Source of the DNA: Anthopleura xanthogrammica
Taxonomy: Eukaryota > Cnidaria > Anthozoa > Actiniaria > Actiniidae
Assembly: GCA_964019055.1 (NCBI GenBank)
Contig: OZ025222.1
Coordinates: 2,805,746-2,869,745 of the forward strand
Direction: 5' to 3'
DNA length: 64,000 nt
The translations under genes and the position numbers were made by a program. The notes beneath the pieces are model-generated. The model made no database searches. It worked only from the letters and a program-made list of their open reading frames with translations, and had not been told where the DNA came from. Below, piece after piece: positions 11,001 through 22,150 of the stretch (within the stretch, counting starts at the first letter, position 1; each line of letters starts with the position of its first letter).

Positions 11001-13068
11001 TGAAACATAATTGCATTTATAATTTATTGTAATTGCTCTATTTCATAGTGACATCACATAAAAACAATCTTTTAATCTTTTAACACTAAGAATCATGGCT
11101 ATGCGAGGGGGACAAAAAAGCAACAACACAAAGAAAACTAGAAAATATCGTAATTTTTAGAACACAAAATTAAGGCAATAATAGCCACCAAATACTGTAT
11201 ATATTGTACGATAAACACTGGTTTATAAAATGCTTGAAAAGCAGACATCAGAGCTATCGATTCAGCTGCAGAGTCAAATTAGTCCAAATACTGTATACAT
11301 TGTAGGATAAACACCAGTTTATAAAATGTTTGAAAACCAGACATATCAGACAAGTGCAGAGTCAAATTAGTACAAATTCTTATTGTACTTCGCCATTCTG
11401 TCTCCCTTATAAACAAGCTGTGACATCATAGCGAAATAGAGCAATACTATCTACTTTGACGACAAGATATCTCACTTTCACTTTTGTAAACCGATACCAA
11501 TATCAAAGACAGCTGAAGGCTTGACGATGGGGTGCAAGAGTTGTCATCAAACTACAGGATATACCATTAGCACATTGATGGAATATCAAATGCGTTAAAA
11601 GTAAAAACATCCTGATTCGATAATTAAATTACAGCTATCACTTCCTGGATAATTTTATTTCTCAAATTAAAAATTCAGAAATAACTGTTAAATTATCAGA
11701 AATTGTAATCTCTATAAATGTCTCGTCTAGGCCTTAAAATTTTCCAAACCTCACACACTCAAATAACTGTCAAAAATTATGAAACATACTCAAGTCCTAC
11801 CATAAATATGTAGCAATCTCAATTCTGAAATATTATGTTGTATAAAATGCAAATTTTTATAAATATATTAGTAAAACCATTGTTCCATTTCACTGGATAA
11901 GCAAGAATTTTAAAGCTCAAGAATGATTCCTTCGTAAATATAAATTTATCAAAATTTATATAAATAGAAAAAATTTGATTATTGACCATTATTTATACCT
12001 AGGTAAAGAATAACTGACGGACCTCGTATCAACAATCTAACTTAAATAGAATCGTACAAATATATTTACAGGTAACGGTATTATAATTATTGTAGGAATT
12101 TCGATCACTAAAATCAATCTATTGCAATAAACATTTATTGAAATGTACGTATTGGGGAAATCGATTGCTGGCGTTCTAGAATAGCTGATCAAACAAATCC
12201 ATGCATATTTCATGTTCTACATTAGTCTTACCTTTTGCTCCAGAAGTATACAAGTTAACACCTTCAAACAAGTCTCAACTCCAAGCAATTCCAGTGGAAT
12301 ATGAACAGGAAAGTCTATCAGTGGAAATCGTGAATTGTCTGGCGCTGAAAACAATAAACTTGGATAAGTTTCTGGGCAAAGAAGCTCCATATTAACTTTC
12401 GTCCGTCCTTGCATTGGAGCTGGTGCGAGTAACAATCTCTGGATCCATGTTTCTATCTCGGCCATTTCGTCGGCTAAAGCGCTTAATTTAGGGTCTTCGG
12501 TACATGTAAATACAGACCAACTTTCTAGCCCAGGAACAGTGTTTTCATTTTTATCGTTAAATGTCTTTCCAACTCTAGAATCAACCATTTTTCGCAGCAC
12601 AAATAGGCACTCCCTGAACGTCGAGAAAAACGGATGATGCGATACGATACAGATCGAAGTTTGTGTCATACAAATATCCTTCTTATTCCTAGATCTTGAA
12701 CGCTTTCTTTTAGTGATATTAACTTCCTTGACTTTAGGTTCTGAGTTCTCTTTGAACAAAAACTCAGAGCAAGGACGATAAATGTTCATACAAACTCCAT
12801 AACGAACTTTGTTGGTGTCCTTGTCCGTTAGAGTGAAAATAAACGAATTTGCCTCGCGAAGGGAAAATTTTTTTGACACCGTACTGCATCCCTCTGGTTG
12901 ACAGAAAAATACTACGTCTGGAGGAAGGAAGAAATCATCATGATCTTTCTGAGGAAATCTTCTGAGTAGCTGAGGAGTCTCCGTTGAATCCAGTGTTGGT
13001 TTTCTTACCCCAACGACTATAATATAGTCCATCAACCTCGTTTGAGAAAAATTCCTATTATCCGCCAT
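2045..13068 (-). CDS. MADD: MADD / Rab3-GEF, DENN-domain protein (N-terminal part, ten exons)
   Basis: In vertebrates and flies this is the DENN-domain GDP/GTP exchange factor for Rab3/Rab27 at vesicles and a scaffold for TNF-receptor signalling. Exons: 12232-13068 (ATG at 13068), 6644-6892, 6349-6429, 5682-6017, 5355-5421, 4946-4511, 3986-3718, 3176-2985, 2817-2730 and 2228-2045. All junctions are GT-AG and in phase, giving 913 codons without a stop. Exon 1 holds the uDENN start ([13 protein letters not shown], then [13 protein letters not shown]). Exon 2 carries the cDENN core ([17 protein letters not shown] and [14 protein letters not shown]). Exons 4-5 carry dDENN, ending AVEYFGEW. Exons 6-9 are an acidic, Ser-rich linker. 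Exon 10 has the conserved NQQFLKE block. Full-length relatives are roughly 1,600 residues, so the C-terminal death-domain-like part is off the left edge. Introns hold SINEs, foldback elements and satellites. Confidence 0.95.
2408..2675 (+). repeat. 57-bp minisatellite, array A (about 5 copies)
   Basis: Head-to-tail copies spaced exactly 57 bases where clean (starts at 2473 and 2530). Each holds CCCTGACTTAGATCAGCCC, AGAGGTTGTTTCAGGG and GATCTGTGAGTTA. CCCTGA and TCAGGG inside each unit can pair. Lies in the MADD intron between exons 9 and 10. Confidence 0.92.
2935..2959. repeat. 25-base G homopolymer
   Basis: An uninterrupted run of 25 G on the plus strand (C in the MADD transcript). It lies in the 167-base intron between exons 8 and 9, starting 25 bases past the exon 8 donor. 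Length may be uncertain in assembly. Confidence 0.9.
3398..3615 (+). mobile_element. tRNA-derived SINE, plus orientation
   Basis: A tRNA-like head (AGTGAAAGTGACTGCCTCTC) is followed by a B-box-like GGTTCAAGTC at 3448-3457. The body then has the CTCTGGTTTTTTCTCCCTCC tail block shared with the element at 5050-5243. A diverged, A-box-damaged copy inside a MADD intron. Confidence 0.75.
4087..4215. repeat. foldback element
   Basis: Left arm TTTTAGACCATGTTTTATTC and TATCATTTCTTTGTTT pair with right arm AAACAAAGAATCTTATTCTC and GACACGTGGTCTGAAA. Related half-copies are seen near 5590-5640, 15216-15260 and 58884-58900. Lies in MADD intron 6. Confidence 0.75.
4326..4342. repeat. C homopolymer
   Basis: A run of about 17 C in MADD intron 6. 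A similar run is at 15754-15770 in GPATCH4 intron 3. Confidence 0.8.
5050..5243 (-). mobile_element. tRNA-derived SINE, minus orientation
   Basis: Read on the minus strand it begins with a tRNA-like head containing an A-box-like GGTGGCCTAGCGGTGAAAG, then CACTCGCCTCTCACCAATGC, then a B box GGTTCAAAGC (complement at 5178-5187). The 3' body ends in a TCTGGTTTTTCCTCCCTCCG block. It is the best preserved SINE in the window and sits in MADD intron 5. The shared body with 3398-3615 shows a family rather than a lone tRNA pseudogene. Confidence 0.85.
6460..6640. repeat. (ATCC)n microsatellite, interrupted
   Basis: CATCCATC tetranucleotide tract with interruptions, in the MADD intron between exons 2 and 3. 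It generates long false ORFs of Ile-His-Pro-Ser repeats. Confidence 0.9.
7245..7404. repeat. foldback element
   Basis: GGCTTCGCACCATCACGTGA and ATGACAGGAGGCA on the left pair with TGCCTCCTGTCAT and TCACATGATGGTGCAAAGCC on the right. About 160 bp, no ORF; MADD intron 1. Confidence 0.88.
7405..9130. other. MADD intron 1, AT-rich, no gene seen
   Basis: No exon, RNA gene or clear repeat apart from scraps related to the 57-bp unit and the SINE tail near 8640-8755 and 9060-9120. Confidence 0.6.
9131..9651 (+). repeat. 57-bp minisatellite, array B (about 9 copies)
   Basis: The same unit as array A in the same orientation, with more substitutions and 1-4 base indels between copies (TTAGATCAGCCCAGAGG recurring). 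It begins directly after a SINE tail-like stretch (9060-9120). Confidence 0.92.
9816..9964. repeat. foldback element
   Basis: AACAATTATTGGATG pairs with the right-hand CAATAATTGTT; inside, GATATCGTAAATTATCAAGA and GGCCGTGTGTTATCTG pair with their near-complements at 9880-9940. Confidence 0.85.
9965..10196. repeat. nested foldback element
   Basis: Outer arms ATTATACATTTTGTA and TAAAATGTATAATAAT. An inner, near-perfect hairpin at about 10059-10131 has arms GACATGATAAATGTAGTATC and GATAATACATTTATCATATC around GTAGGTAAAACCTAC. It abuts the previous element. Confidence 0.82.
10714..10887. repeat. foldback element, copy 2 of the 1396-1585 family
   Basis: Shares ATGATCGAGGCAACAGT, AATACACTGCC, CAATCA, GTATGTAAAGGTAC, GGCAGTGTATTG and TCATAGCAAT in the same order as the copy at 1396-1585. 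Confidence 0.87.
11032..11445. repeat. 414-bp element with terminal inverted repeats
   Basis: Ends ATTGCTCTATTTCATAGTGA and TCATAGCGAAATAGAGCAAT are inverted repeats. The interior has two diverged tandem copies of a block of about 100 bp containing CAAATACTGTATA, GGATAAACAC and TTTATAAAATG (from about 11186 and 11283). No ORF of note. Confidence 0.75.
11446..12231. other. MADD intron 1, AT-rich end, no gene seen
   Basis: I see no exon or repeat that I can support. Confidence 0.55.
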
Positions 13069-13299
13069 TTTCTTCCCTCTTTCGGTATTCCTAGAGCTCC
13101 TTTGATAAGTAGTTATGACAGTTTCGTCAAGAACTGCATGTTTTGAAGAGTAAATTCACTGTTAAAGGTCGAGCATTTGCACCCGACTCATTCAGTCCAG
13201 CATGTTTTGTATTGATATCATACACAAATACGCTTGTCTTGTCTCCCGTTCCTTCTCGCTCTCGGCACATCACGCACGATCACGCGGGATAACGAAAAC

Positions 13300-13309
13300 G
13301 TGACGTCAC
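13300..13309. promoter_or_regulatory. CRE palindrome upstream of MADD
   Basis: GTGACGTCAC, a full CREB/ATF site palindrome, lies about 230 bases upstream of the MADD start codon. The surrounding 13200-13310 is locally CpG-richer, as expected near a promoter. No transcription start can be read from sequence alone. Confidence 0.5.
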
Positions 13310-13923
13310 TAATCTATACACCTTGCATAATAATACTCCGAAAAAAAGATTCAAAATCCCTAAAAAAAATCTGAAATACAATTTATGAAAGTGATATTCG
13401 TAAGAAAAGAAATTCTTGTATTATTGTCCATTCTTTCTTTCAATTTTTTCGAAACAAGAAGCGCGCGAAAAAATTTAATTGGACGAGGAAGTTTGACCCA
13501 ATGGCGGGAAAATTATTCTTAATTGTTTTTCTTTCTTCGAGCAACGTTTTCTGTTTCAAATGCGTAGGCAAGTTTTTTATGACTCACCGAGACATCATGA
13601 CATTGTATTATTTAAAGCGGGGTAACTTTGATTTTATTTAAATGTAGCCTGCGTAGGAGGTCTTCGTGAGGCGGAGGGCTGCTCCTGGACTTCTTGAGGG
13701 ATTTTAATAGAAAAGGCAGACAACTCTGTTTTAATAATACTGGATACCCAAAATATCGAAACATAGTCGGCGATACCAATACCAGGGTTAAAATACCCCG
13801 ATGCCAATAAAACTTTGTTCCGAAGTTTTCACTTTCAATATTTAGTCTTACGTTTTCACAAATACTTTTTTTTACAATTCCAGGATAATGTATAAAATTT
13901 TATTGTACGTGGGGATAACCAGG

Positions 13924-14111
13924 ATTAGAAAAAACCTACTAATGGTCTATCACCAATCGAGCCCTGTGATTGGCTGAGCTACTAGGGGTCTATTAGTGAT
14001 AGACCTCTAGTAGCGAAAAGCACCGGTTTTGAAAACCAAAAAAAATATATTTAAAGCAAAATCCAAAACTTTTTACATCCTTTTATTGGACCGATTAGTA
14101 GGTTTTTGCTA
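13924..14111. repeat. foldback element between MADD and GPATCH4
   Basis: ATTAGAAAAAACCTACTAAT at the left pairs with ATTAGTAGGTTTTTGCTAAA at the right; a second inner pair surrounds TCTATTAGTGATAGACC. Confidence 0.82.
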
Positions 14112-14112
14112 A

Positions 14113-14219
14113 AACAATTAGACCTCTCGCCCTCATGGCCTACCAGTCAATAGCCCATGAGGCCTTCGGCCTCATGGGCTATTGACTCGTAGACCATTCG
14201 GACTCGAGGACTAATTGTT
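14113..14219. repeat. foldback element, abutting the previous one
   Basis: Long hairpin: AACAATTAGACC pairs with GGACTAATTGTT, and CAATAGCCCATGAGGCC pairs with GGCCTCATGGGCTATTG around a 3-base loop. Confidence 0.88.
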
Positions 14220-14524
14220 AATTATCAACTATAATTTTTGTCTTTTACTTAGCAATTTTGAAAGTCCAAAAAATATATTTCTGTCATTAAATCCGAGTCA
14301 TACAAAAGGAGAATGTAACGCAGCAACAATATTTACACTAAATATATATTCCAAAACTTATACATGAATTTACTTAATGAATAAATTTTGAAAATTTTAA
14401 AAATCGGAATAAAATACAAGAATAAGTGTTCCAGGATTCCACAGGAAGCCCAACATTTTTGTGAAAAAACCACAGGGATTCCAATTCTTGTTGTTTTGTC
14501 TCTCTTGCGTAATATTTTTTCAAG

Positions 14525-17500
14525 ATGGCGGGTTTGGGGTTCGCTCGAAATCAACTCGAAAAACATGGCTGGGCTGAAGGTATACTCTCTAAATAACACT
14601 TTCACAGATTATTCAAAGCTTTTTTAATTTTTTTTTAACCTTTATTTTACATTCTTGTTGAGGTTTTTTCATTTACGAAATCAACATAAAATTCTCACGT
14701 GGCCTCGTGTCTTTGTTGACAAAATTAAAAGCTTTTAACTCTGGTTTTAGCTTCTTAATTTTAAAGATATCAATAAACTATCAAAGAAGCTTATTTCATA
14801 TCATTTTGTAATGTAGGTAAAGGCCTGGGGAAAGAAGAGGACGGTATAAAAAAGGCTATTAAAGTTGGCATCAAACACGACACTCAAGGAGTAAGTTGAT
14901 ATTCGGCTACCCAGGGGGGAGGGGGAGTAAGTTGATATTCGGCTACCCAGGGGGAGTAGGTTGACATTATTGCATTCTACCAATCATGATTTTTAGCATT
15001 TATAAGTTAAGCATATTTTTCAATTATTATTTTCAAAACTAGTTAGATTATTGTATGTTTTTTATTTCTGATTGATTGTAAAGCGCGTTTGAGTTATTTG
15101 GAAATTGGAAATTCCAGAGGGGTAGGAGGATCCCTTATCAAATATCCTCCATTGTGGGGTATGGGTATTTATTGGAACCACACATTCATTTGTCTTCTCT
15201 TGTGCAACCAATAAACAAAGAAATGATACTCTAGGAAATGACACATGGACTGAAATGGGGAAACATTACATTCAAGCCGAAAAGGTCTATTGAACACAGC
15301 AAGCATGCATGTTTTCCTTTTTTTCAACATATTGTGGTTATTTGCAGGTTGGTTACAAAGTCAGTGACCAGTTCACATTTCATTGGTGGGATCATATTTT
15401 TAACAAAACTGCAAAGTCAATAGTAGTAAAAGAACACGAGGTGAGAACAATTAAGAAGAGCCAGCAGGGCTCGAAAATAATATACATCTACTAGTCTCAG
15501 ACTAGTGAAGGTTTGCTGCGGACTAGTGGGAAAAAGACCTTGGGACTAGTGATTATCCACAGTTACTATAGCCCAAGGACTAGTACCTAAAAACATAATC
15601 GTCAAGTCATGGCCTGTATAGATAACGTTAGAGCAATCTTATTGCTCACCTGGCATATAATTGACATTATGATAATTATTTTATTGACCAAACCAGTCCG
15701 GAAAAGGTAGGTTATTTATGAGGAAAGATGCAGGGGCTAGATTGCATTGCTACTCCCCCCCCCCCCCCCCTCCTCCCTTTGGAGTTGCTACAGTGTATAC
15801 TCCCTTTCTAGATAAAAGTACCACCTCACTTGAAGTCGTCCCAGACACACCAGTGATTTATATTATTCTTTAGACATACTGTACCCTTACCTTTCGACAC
15901 TCATGTATCCAAGGTTATAGACTCCTTGCACTAAATCCCAACCTGGAAGCCAAAACAATGAAAAATATTAACATCAAAAAAGGATTTCAATCCACAAGAG
16001 AAGGAATTCTTTTGTTTTGATCCCAAGATTGTGAATCAGGGTGGCAGAGTGGTTACACTTGTGATTCTGCCTTCTTTTGGACTGCAATTCCTGAAATTCA
16101 ATTAAAATAAGTCCATGATTTGTGAAAATCCATATTACATCCTAAATCATTGTATCAAGGTTATTCATTAATCATATTTCATGATTCGTGAATTTGTGAA
16201 AAAAGTCTAGACTATTCTGCATTTAACATTTGGTATAAAATAACTCTCTCATGCTCATTTTTACTAAGCCATCACAAGTGATTTTTCTGATTCATTTATT
16301 TGTATCTTAGGATGGTGTCCATGTTACAAAAGATGGGACTTCCAATCAACCAATCAGCAGCAAGAGACCCAATAAGCATTCCCAGAAGCCTCTGCTGTAT
16401 GGGCGATTTGTTAAGGTGGTTATTATTATCTTCATATTTTGATGACACCCATTAAATAGGTATCTAAAAATACCCTTGGAGAATTGTGAGAAATGTACTC
16501 TTGGTAATGGAGCATTCATAATTTTGGGCTGGGAAGCAATGTTTATTCTAGGTTTCAAGAACCTAATTTGTTTTGGTACCCCCGAAAAAAAATGCAAAAA
16601 TTGCTGAATATCAATGGTTATAAATTGCAATGTTCCCCTTACTTTGCTAAGAAAGATTACCATTATCATCATCACCATCATCATCACCATCATCATCATC
16701 ACCATCATCATTATCACCATTATCATCACCACCACCATCATTATCATCATCACCTTCACCATCATCATCATCACTATCATCACCACCATCATCACCATAG
16801 TCATCACCATAGTCATCACCATCATCATCAGTATCACCATCACCATAGTCATCATCATCATCATCAGCATCATCACCATCATTATCATCATCACCTTCAC
16901 CACCATCATCATCAGTATCATCATCATTATTATTATTATTATTATTAATATTTTTATTATTAACTAAAGGCATCTTCAGCAACAACATCAGAAGATGTGG
17001 AAAGTGCCACAGACAGTACTGACGATGAGGCAGAGAAAGATTTCTCATCCAAGTAAGTGTGGATTCATTCAATAAACTGTATGTTTCGAAAGCAAGGCAA
17101 ATAAAATGTTTTTGATTGAGTGTGTTTTGTGTTCATATAGGCATCCCGAAGATATAGTGTTCAAAGCATGTGGGGGAAGGACCGCTCACAAGTATGTAAA
17201 ATCACTGCATCAAATTTATTATTTTACACCCATTTTCATATTTTACATGACCCAGTTGACTAGCTATAATTTCAGTCTAGGTTTTCGACTCGCGTCAATC
17301 AAATTTTAAATGGTCTGAGCTAGTAAATTTTTGATCGACAGCAACCAAAAGCCCAGACTTCTTGGGCTGTGTTGGTTGTGTAATTATGAAAATGGGTTTA
17401 ATGCCATACAGCGTAGTTTACCGGTACAAATCAGACCTGCTTGATTTGGGTACTCTCCAATTATGGCAACAAAAAGTGTTCACAAGACAATAAAAGGATA

Positions 17501-19273
17501 CTTCTTGTTGGATGGTGAAAATATGATTCAAAGTTGCTAGATGTGTTGGAATATCACACCATCTGTGACATTCCATTGTTCACTTTTGAAAGCTCATGTG
17601 ACATCACATAAGAACTGCTTTTGGGACATCACATGCAACGTCACATGTAATGTCCCATAATACAGACCCAGTATGGGAGATGAATGCTCCTGATAATTGG
17701 TTCCTGATATGCTGGCTCACAGACCCAGTATTGAATGCTCCTAGTAATGGGCTCCTGATCTGGGAATATCCTGGCTCACAGACCCAGTATGGGAGATGGA
17801 TGCTCCTAGTAATGGACTCCTGAGCTGGAAATTAAATATTCCATTCCAGTGATCATTATCACCATAAATCCAAAGCTTTTCGAATCCTGGTATAAATTCT
17901 GCAAAAGCTTTATATTTTATAGTTTTATGGTTGGATTCGTGTTTGTATTGCTATATCAGGGGTGCTCGACATGGTTTGAAACTTAACGGAAAACTGAAAC
18001 GAATTGAAGAACAAGAAAGAATGGCCTTGTCAGCGCCATGGTGAGTAATGAGATAGCAAGTGATCATGGTATTCACTTCTTGATTGGTTGATAACCCATG
18101 GTGAATAGGAGTATATACCATGATAATTGTGCGATTGCTGGCATTGTGCACTTTGATGCTTTTTCTACTTTCTTATCGTTTTTGCTAATAACAAAGATTG
18201 CCATCATCATTTTCATCACCATCATCAACACCATCACCAATAATATCACTACCACCACCATTATCATCATCATCACCATCATCATTATCATCACCATCAT
18301 CATTGGCATCATCAACATCATCATCACCATCATCACCATCACCACCAACACCGTGAGTAGTAACAGCAGCAGTACTAACACCACCATCGCCACCACCATC
18401 ATGATACCATTATCAACATCACCTTTGACTTCAAAGAAAGAAAATAGAGCATTGTTTTAACCTACGGTGAACCTAATCTCTGCCAGTTCATAGTGGTATA
18501 TCCTCTTATTGACCACGGTTGCCACCGCCATCACATGATTCAATTACTGTTTATTCACGTGACAATGATTCAACGTTATGACCAACACATGTCATTATTT
18601 TAGTTCCAGAAGTGCCAGCCCAGATATAACCACAGAGCATGACATAGAACAGAAGACCGCTGAACTCCTTGACCAACTGAAATCGAAAAAGAAGAAAAGA
18701 AAATCTAAAAAAGATGACTTGAAATCCTACAGCGATAGTGAAGGATGCGTGGTGAAGAAGAAGAACAAGAAGGGAAAGAGAATTCGTGTAGAAGAAGTAG
18801 ATGTTGAAAATGAAGTGAATGAAGAAGAAAGCTCCAAGAAAAAGGAAAGTAGTGGGATTAAAGAAGACGTGAATATAGATGTAGAGGAGCTGCAAAGCTG
18901 TAGCAATCGAGAAACGATTAAAAAGAAGAAAAAGGATAAGAAAAGAAAGGATGAAAAAAAGAATGACAAAGCAGAGAAAAAGAAAAAGTCTCAAAACTCA
19001 AGTGACGAAGATTGCACGGTAACAAGTTTGGATGCTTCAAAGAACGAGAAAACTCAAAATTATTACGAGAAGGACAAAATCACACCCAATGATCTTAATA
19101 CAGAAGATAAATCCTCTATCACAAAGGACAAGGAGAAGAGAAAAGCGAAGAAAAGGAAAGCCAAAGATATTGAAAACGAAAGAGATATCAATAAGAAGGA
19201 TAAGAAGGAAATTTTGAATGAAAAGGAAGAATCTTCTACAAGGAAAAATAAGAAAAAACGAAAAAGCAAATAA
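14525..19273 (+). CDS. GPATCH4: GPATCH4-like G-patch protein (complete, eight exons, 403 aa)
   Basis: Family members are nucleolar/nuclear proteins that activate DEAH helicases through the G-patch. Exons: 14525-14579, 14817-14890, 15348-15440, 16311-16415, 16970-17052, 17141-17191, 17960-18040 and 18604-19273; all GT-AG, in phase. The G-patch is at residues 5-43 (ARNQLEKHGWAEGKGLGK). It is followed by the GPATCH4-specific FHWWDHIFNKTA block (54-65), the KPLLYGRFVK block (100-109) and CGGRTAHK (147-154). The last exon is a long Lys/Glu-rich tail with many KKKKRK runs, which are typical nucleolar signals. The start codon sits in CAAGATGGCGG, a YY1-like start context. Introns 3, 4 and 7 contain a C run and CAT repeats. 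Length and domain order match the family. Confidence 0.94.
16657..16932. repeat. (CAT/CAC)n trinucleotide repeat
   Basis: Imperfect ATC/ACC repeats in GPATCH4 intron 4, ending 38 bases before the exon 5 acceptor. They give poly-His and poly-Met/Asp false ORFs. Confidence 0.92.
17218..17402. repeat. foldback element
   Basis: ACACCCATTTTCATATT pairs with AATTATGAAAATGGGTTT; inner GTCAATCAAATTTT pairs loosely with AAATTTTTGATCGAC. GPATCH4 intron 6. Confidence 0.65.
17640..17827 (+). repeat. short tandem block, about three copies
   Basis: Copies of CAGACCCAGTATGGGAGATG, GAATGCTCCTAGTAATGG and CTCCTGATATGCTGGCTCA recur about every 60-75 bases in GPATCH4 intron 6. Confidence 0.75.
18197..18413. 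repeat. (CAT/CAC)n trinucleotide repeat
   Basis: Imperfect ATC/ACC repeats in GPATCH4 intron 7. A small hairpin (ATCATGGTAT with ATACCATGAT) lies just before it at 18063-18124. Confidence 0.9.
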
Positions 19274-19306
19274 GAATTGTTTAAATTTTTGAAATTGAAT
19301 TATGCC

Positions 19307-19312
19307 AATAAA
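19307..19312 (+). terminator. AATAAA polyadenylation signal of GPATCH4
   Basis: Canonical hexamer 33 bases after the stop codon. Confidence 0.65.
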
Positions 19313-20839
19313 AAAATTATTTGTGTTATTAGCTATGTGTTTCGCTGTGGTAGGTATTGTCTGTTGTTTTTTTTTTTGCATTCTACAGCGTTCGTTCTCT
19401 CTTCGAATCAACAGGCAAATCTTTCTGGAAATACTTTCCCCATAAACATCAGGGACAGATACAGGGGGGTGGAATGGAGGTATTAACAATCAAAAATATT
19501 AATATTTTAAAGAAATTTCTGAACTTTGATGAAGAATAGATACCTTGAAGGAGCTTTGAATAAGATTATCCATCAACCCATTTCTAAAATCCTGAAATCC
19601 GCCCCTGAGCATAAATTGAACTTCAAGCACTTCAAGTCAAAAGAGAATGTCATATTTACCAATATCAGAAAGTTTGAAAATGATATCTCGAGTAGTTTTG
19701 AAATAATTAATAATAATAATAATAGTTAAGGTTTTGTATGCTGTCCAAGTACAATGCCATTTGAACTGTCAGTACGGAAATTAAGAATTTTGCTTAGAAA
19801 TTAGGCCATATTTCCGCAATCTTCTGTAATAAGTCAAGTCAGACAAAAGTTGAAATAAACCACATAATAACAATAATAATGATGATAAAAATATATCCAT
19901 ATAGCACTATTTCAATAGCGCTTTACAATTGTAATTAAAAGAAAATATGAATATGTATCGCGATTCTCCTGTAAGTTTGATCGAGAGAGAGCCGCCAAAA
20001 AAAAACCGTATTGTTATAAATATATTAAACTTTACTAAAAACATCAAAATTAGCAATAAGCAAAGAATTTTGTTTGGTTGACAAGTTACCATCTTGACGT
20101 TATAGCCAGCCATATAGTTCTTGTCGGTAAAATTACGCAAAATTAAAAAAAATACTACTTTCTCAAAAAATATAAAGTCAGATCTTTCGCATTTATCCAA
20201 CCCAATACCATTTGTCTTTCGATTTTTAAAGTCTTTTCACTTTCTTGAAGGTTCGATTTATTTTAAGAAGTAAAATATAGATCCACAAAGACGTTTTTCA
20301 GTATCAAGACAGATCGTAGCTGGGCATTTTTCATTTTTTAATCGCTAACAGCGACTGTACAGCAGTGGAAAACTGCTCAAAAGATTGATTAAAAGTATGC
20401 AGATCTGATGAGTTGAATTGATAAAAATCTTCAAGATATGAAACCAGGTCCTTCATATTTATCGTGATCGTTTGAATTTGAAAACCTCAATGAAATATTT
20501 ATTCAAAAAAAACCAAGATCTTTTTTCCAATTTTTTCCCCGGCATAATTTTTATCTCTGTTCTTGGTTAATCGGTTTCATGAAATATGAAGGAATTTGTA
20601 ATGACTCTGGGGCAGCCCAGAGGGAGGTTTCCGACAAAATAGAAGATAAATTATTGAATCTTATCTGATGTAATATTGGGATCTTTGTTATTGAAATTGG
20701 ATAATTTCCCCGCAAAAACCCTGTTCTCTGCTGTGTGAACATTTTCTTATAAACTAAGGGTCATGTTAGTTAGACAATTTAGGGAGAAATGTTCTGTGGA
20801 TAAGTTAAGGAGATTGAGGTTTTGAGAGAGGAAGAAATG
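19313..20839. other. intergenic, no gene seen
   Basis: AT-rich spacer. Short ORFs on both strands show no splice context or family similarity I can recognise. Confidence 0.55.
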
Positions 20840-21345
20840 AAGGAAGGGGGATGAATGGACAAAGGAATGAAGGAATGGATGGATGGAGGAATGGACAAAG
20901 GAATGAAGGAATGGATTGATGGATGGACGAATGAATGGATGGACGAATGAATGGATGGATGGATGGATAAATGGATTGATGCAAGAATGGATGGATGGAT
21001 GAATAAATGAACAAATGGATGGATGGTTGGATGGATGGATAGATAAATGGATGGATGCAAGAATGGATGGATGAATGAATAAATGAACAAATGGATGGAT
21101 GGTTGTATGTGGATGGATGTGGATGGATGGATGGATGGATGGATGGATGGATGGATGGATGGATGGATGGATGGATGGATGGATGGATGGATGGATGGAT
21201 GGATGGATGGATGGATGGATGGATGGATGGATGGATGGATGGATGGATGGATGGATGGATGGATGGATGGATGGATGGATGGATGGATGGATGGATGGAT
21301 GGATGGATGAAGGAGTAAATGAATGAATGTATGAATGAAAAATTT
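20840..21345. repeat. (GGAT)n microsatellite, long pure core
   Basis: Degenerate flanks (GAAT, GGAT, AAAT) surround a pure core of about 47 GGAT units at 21121-21309. The 75- to 210-residue ORFs here on both strands are repeat artefacts. Confidence 0.95.
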
Positions 21346-21859
21346 ATTTTTATTTCGTGATACTGGGAGTCGTTGCCAAGTCTTCCTATCCAGAGGCTAA
21401 TGATTATATATACGGCACACTCCACACTAACTACCACTACTTTAATGTTCTAAACACACAACTCTCACCTCACATGTTATGATATAAAAATACGAAACCC
21501 TACGCGCAATGCCATTGAAGTTCCCCAAGTTACATATAAAAGAAATACCAGCCCTTAATCACTATCAGACATAAATACTTGAATTTGTGTTGATAAAAAT
21601 TCTTCTTCTCTAAATTGCGGTATTCATGTCTGGTTTGTGGGCTCCTCTCGATGCCAGATTCAAAGCGGTGCTTCTTCTCTTCATTACGAGAATTTGAGCG
21701 GTTTAACTACGTATATTATTTCCTAGTCTATCTTATTAGTGGTAAGACATTGACCATGCTGGGAGAAGCAGATAAAATTGGAGTTCGATTCATAGTTAGT
21801 TTTAAAAATTTAATAGATCGAGTCACTAAAGAGGTTATGGTATGAGTGGGAAACGCACG

Positions 21860-22150
21860 GTACTGACTTACGACATGCCGCAACATTGAAATGGCTTTCC
21901 ATTAGAATGGTTATCGTATGGGTGGGAAACATACGGTACTGACTTACAGCACGTACACGGTACGACATGCCGCAACATTGAAATGGCTTCCCATTAGAAT
22001 GGTTATCGTATGGGTGGGAAACATACGGTACTGACTTACAGCACGTACACGGTACGACATGCCGCAACATTGAAATGGCTTACCATAAGAATGGTTATCG
22101 TATGAGTGGGAAACGTATGGTACTGACTTTAATATAGCATGTACACGCCA
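21860..22150. repeat. 92-bp tandem repeat (about 3 units)
   Basis: ATTGAAATGGCTT recurs at 21885, 21977 and 22069, a 92-base period. Each unit contains TATCGTATGGGTGGGAAAC, ATACGGTACTGACTTA and GCACGTACACGGTACGACAT. Since 92 is not a multiple of 3, the ORFs here shift frame from copy to copy. Confidence 0.93.

Noticed and set aside
16346..17072. Poly-His, poly-Ile and Asp-rich ORFs
   Set aside because: Read-through of the CAT/CAC repeat in a GPATCH4 intron; same for 18073-18460 and 49700-50135.
18551..19489. Minus-strand Phe/Leu-rich ORFs resembling membrane proteins
   Set aside because: They are the complement of the Lys/Glu-rich last exon of GPATCH4.
20779..21437. Long ORFs of His-Pro-Ser-Ile or Met-Asp-Gly-Trp repeats
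   Set aside because: They exist only because GGAT/ATCC repeats lack stops in several frames; the same happens at 6335-6652, 36300-37093 and 54418-54811.
21860..22150. CRISPR-like array
   Set aside because: Head-to-tail 92-bp units without unique spacers, in a eukaryotic genome.
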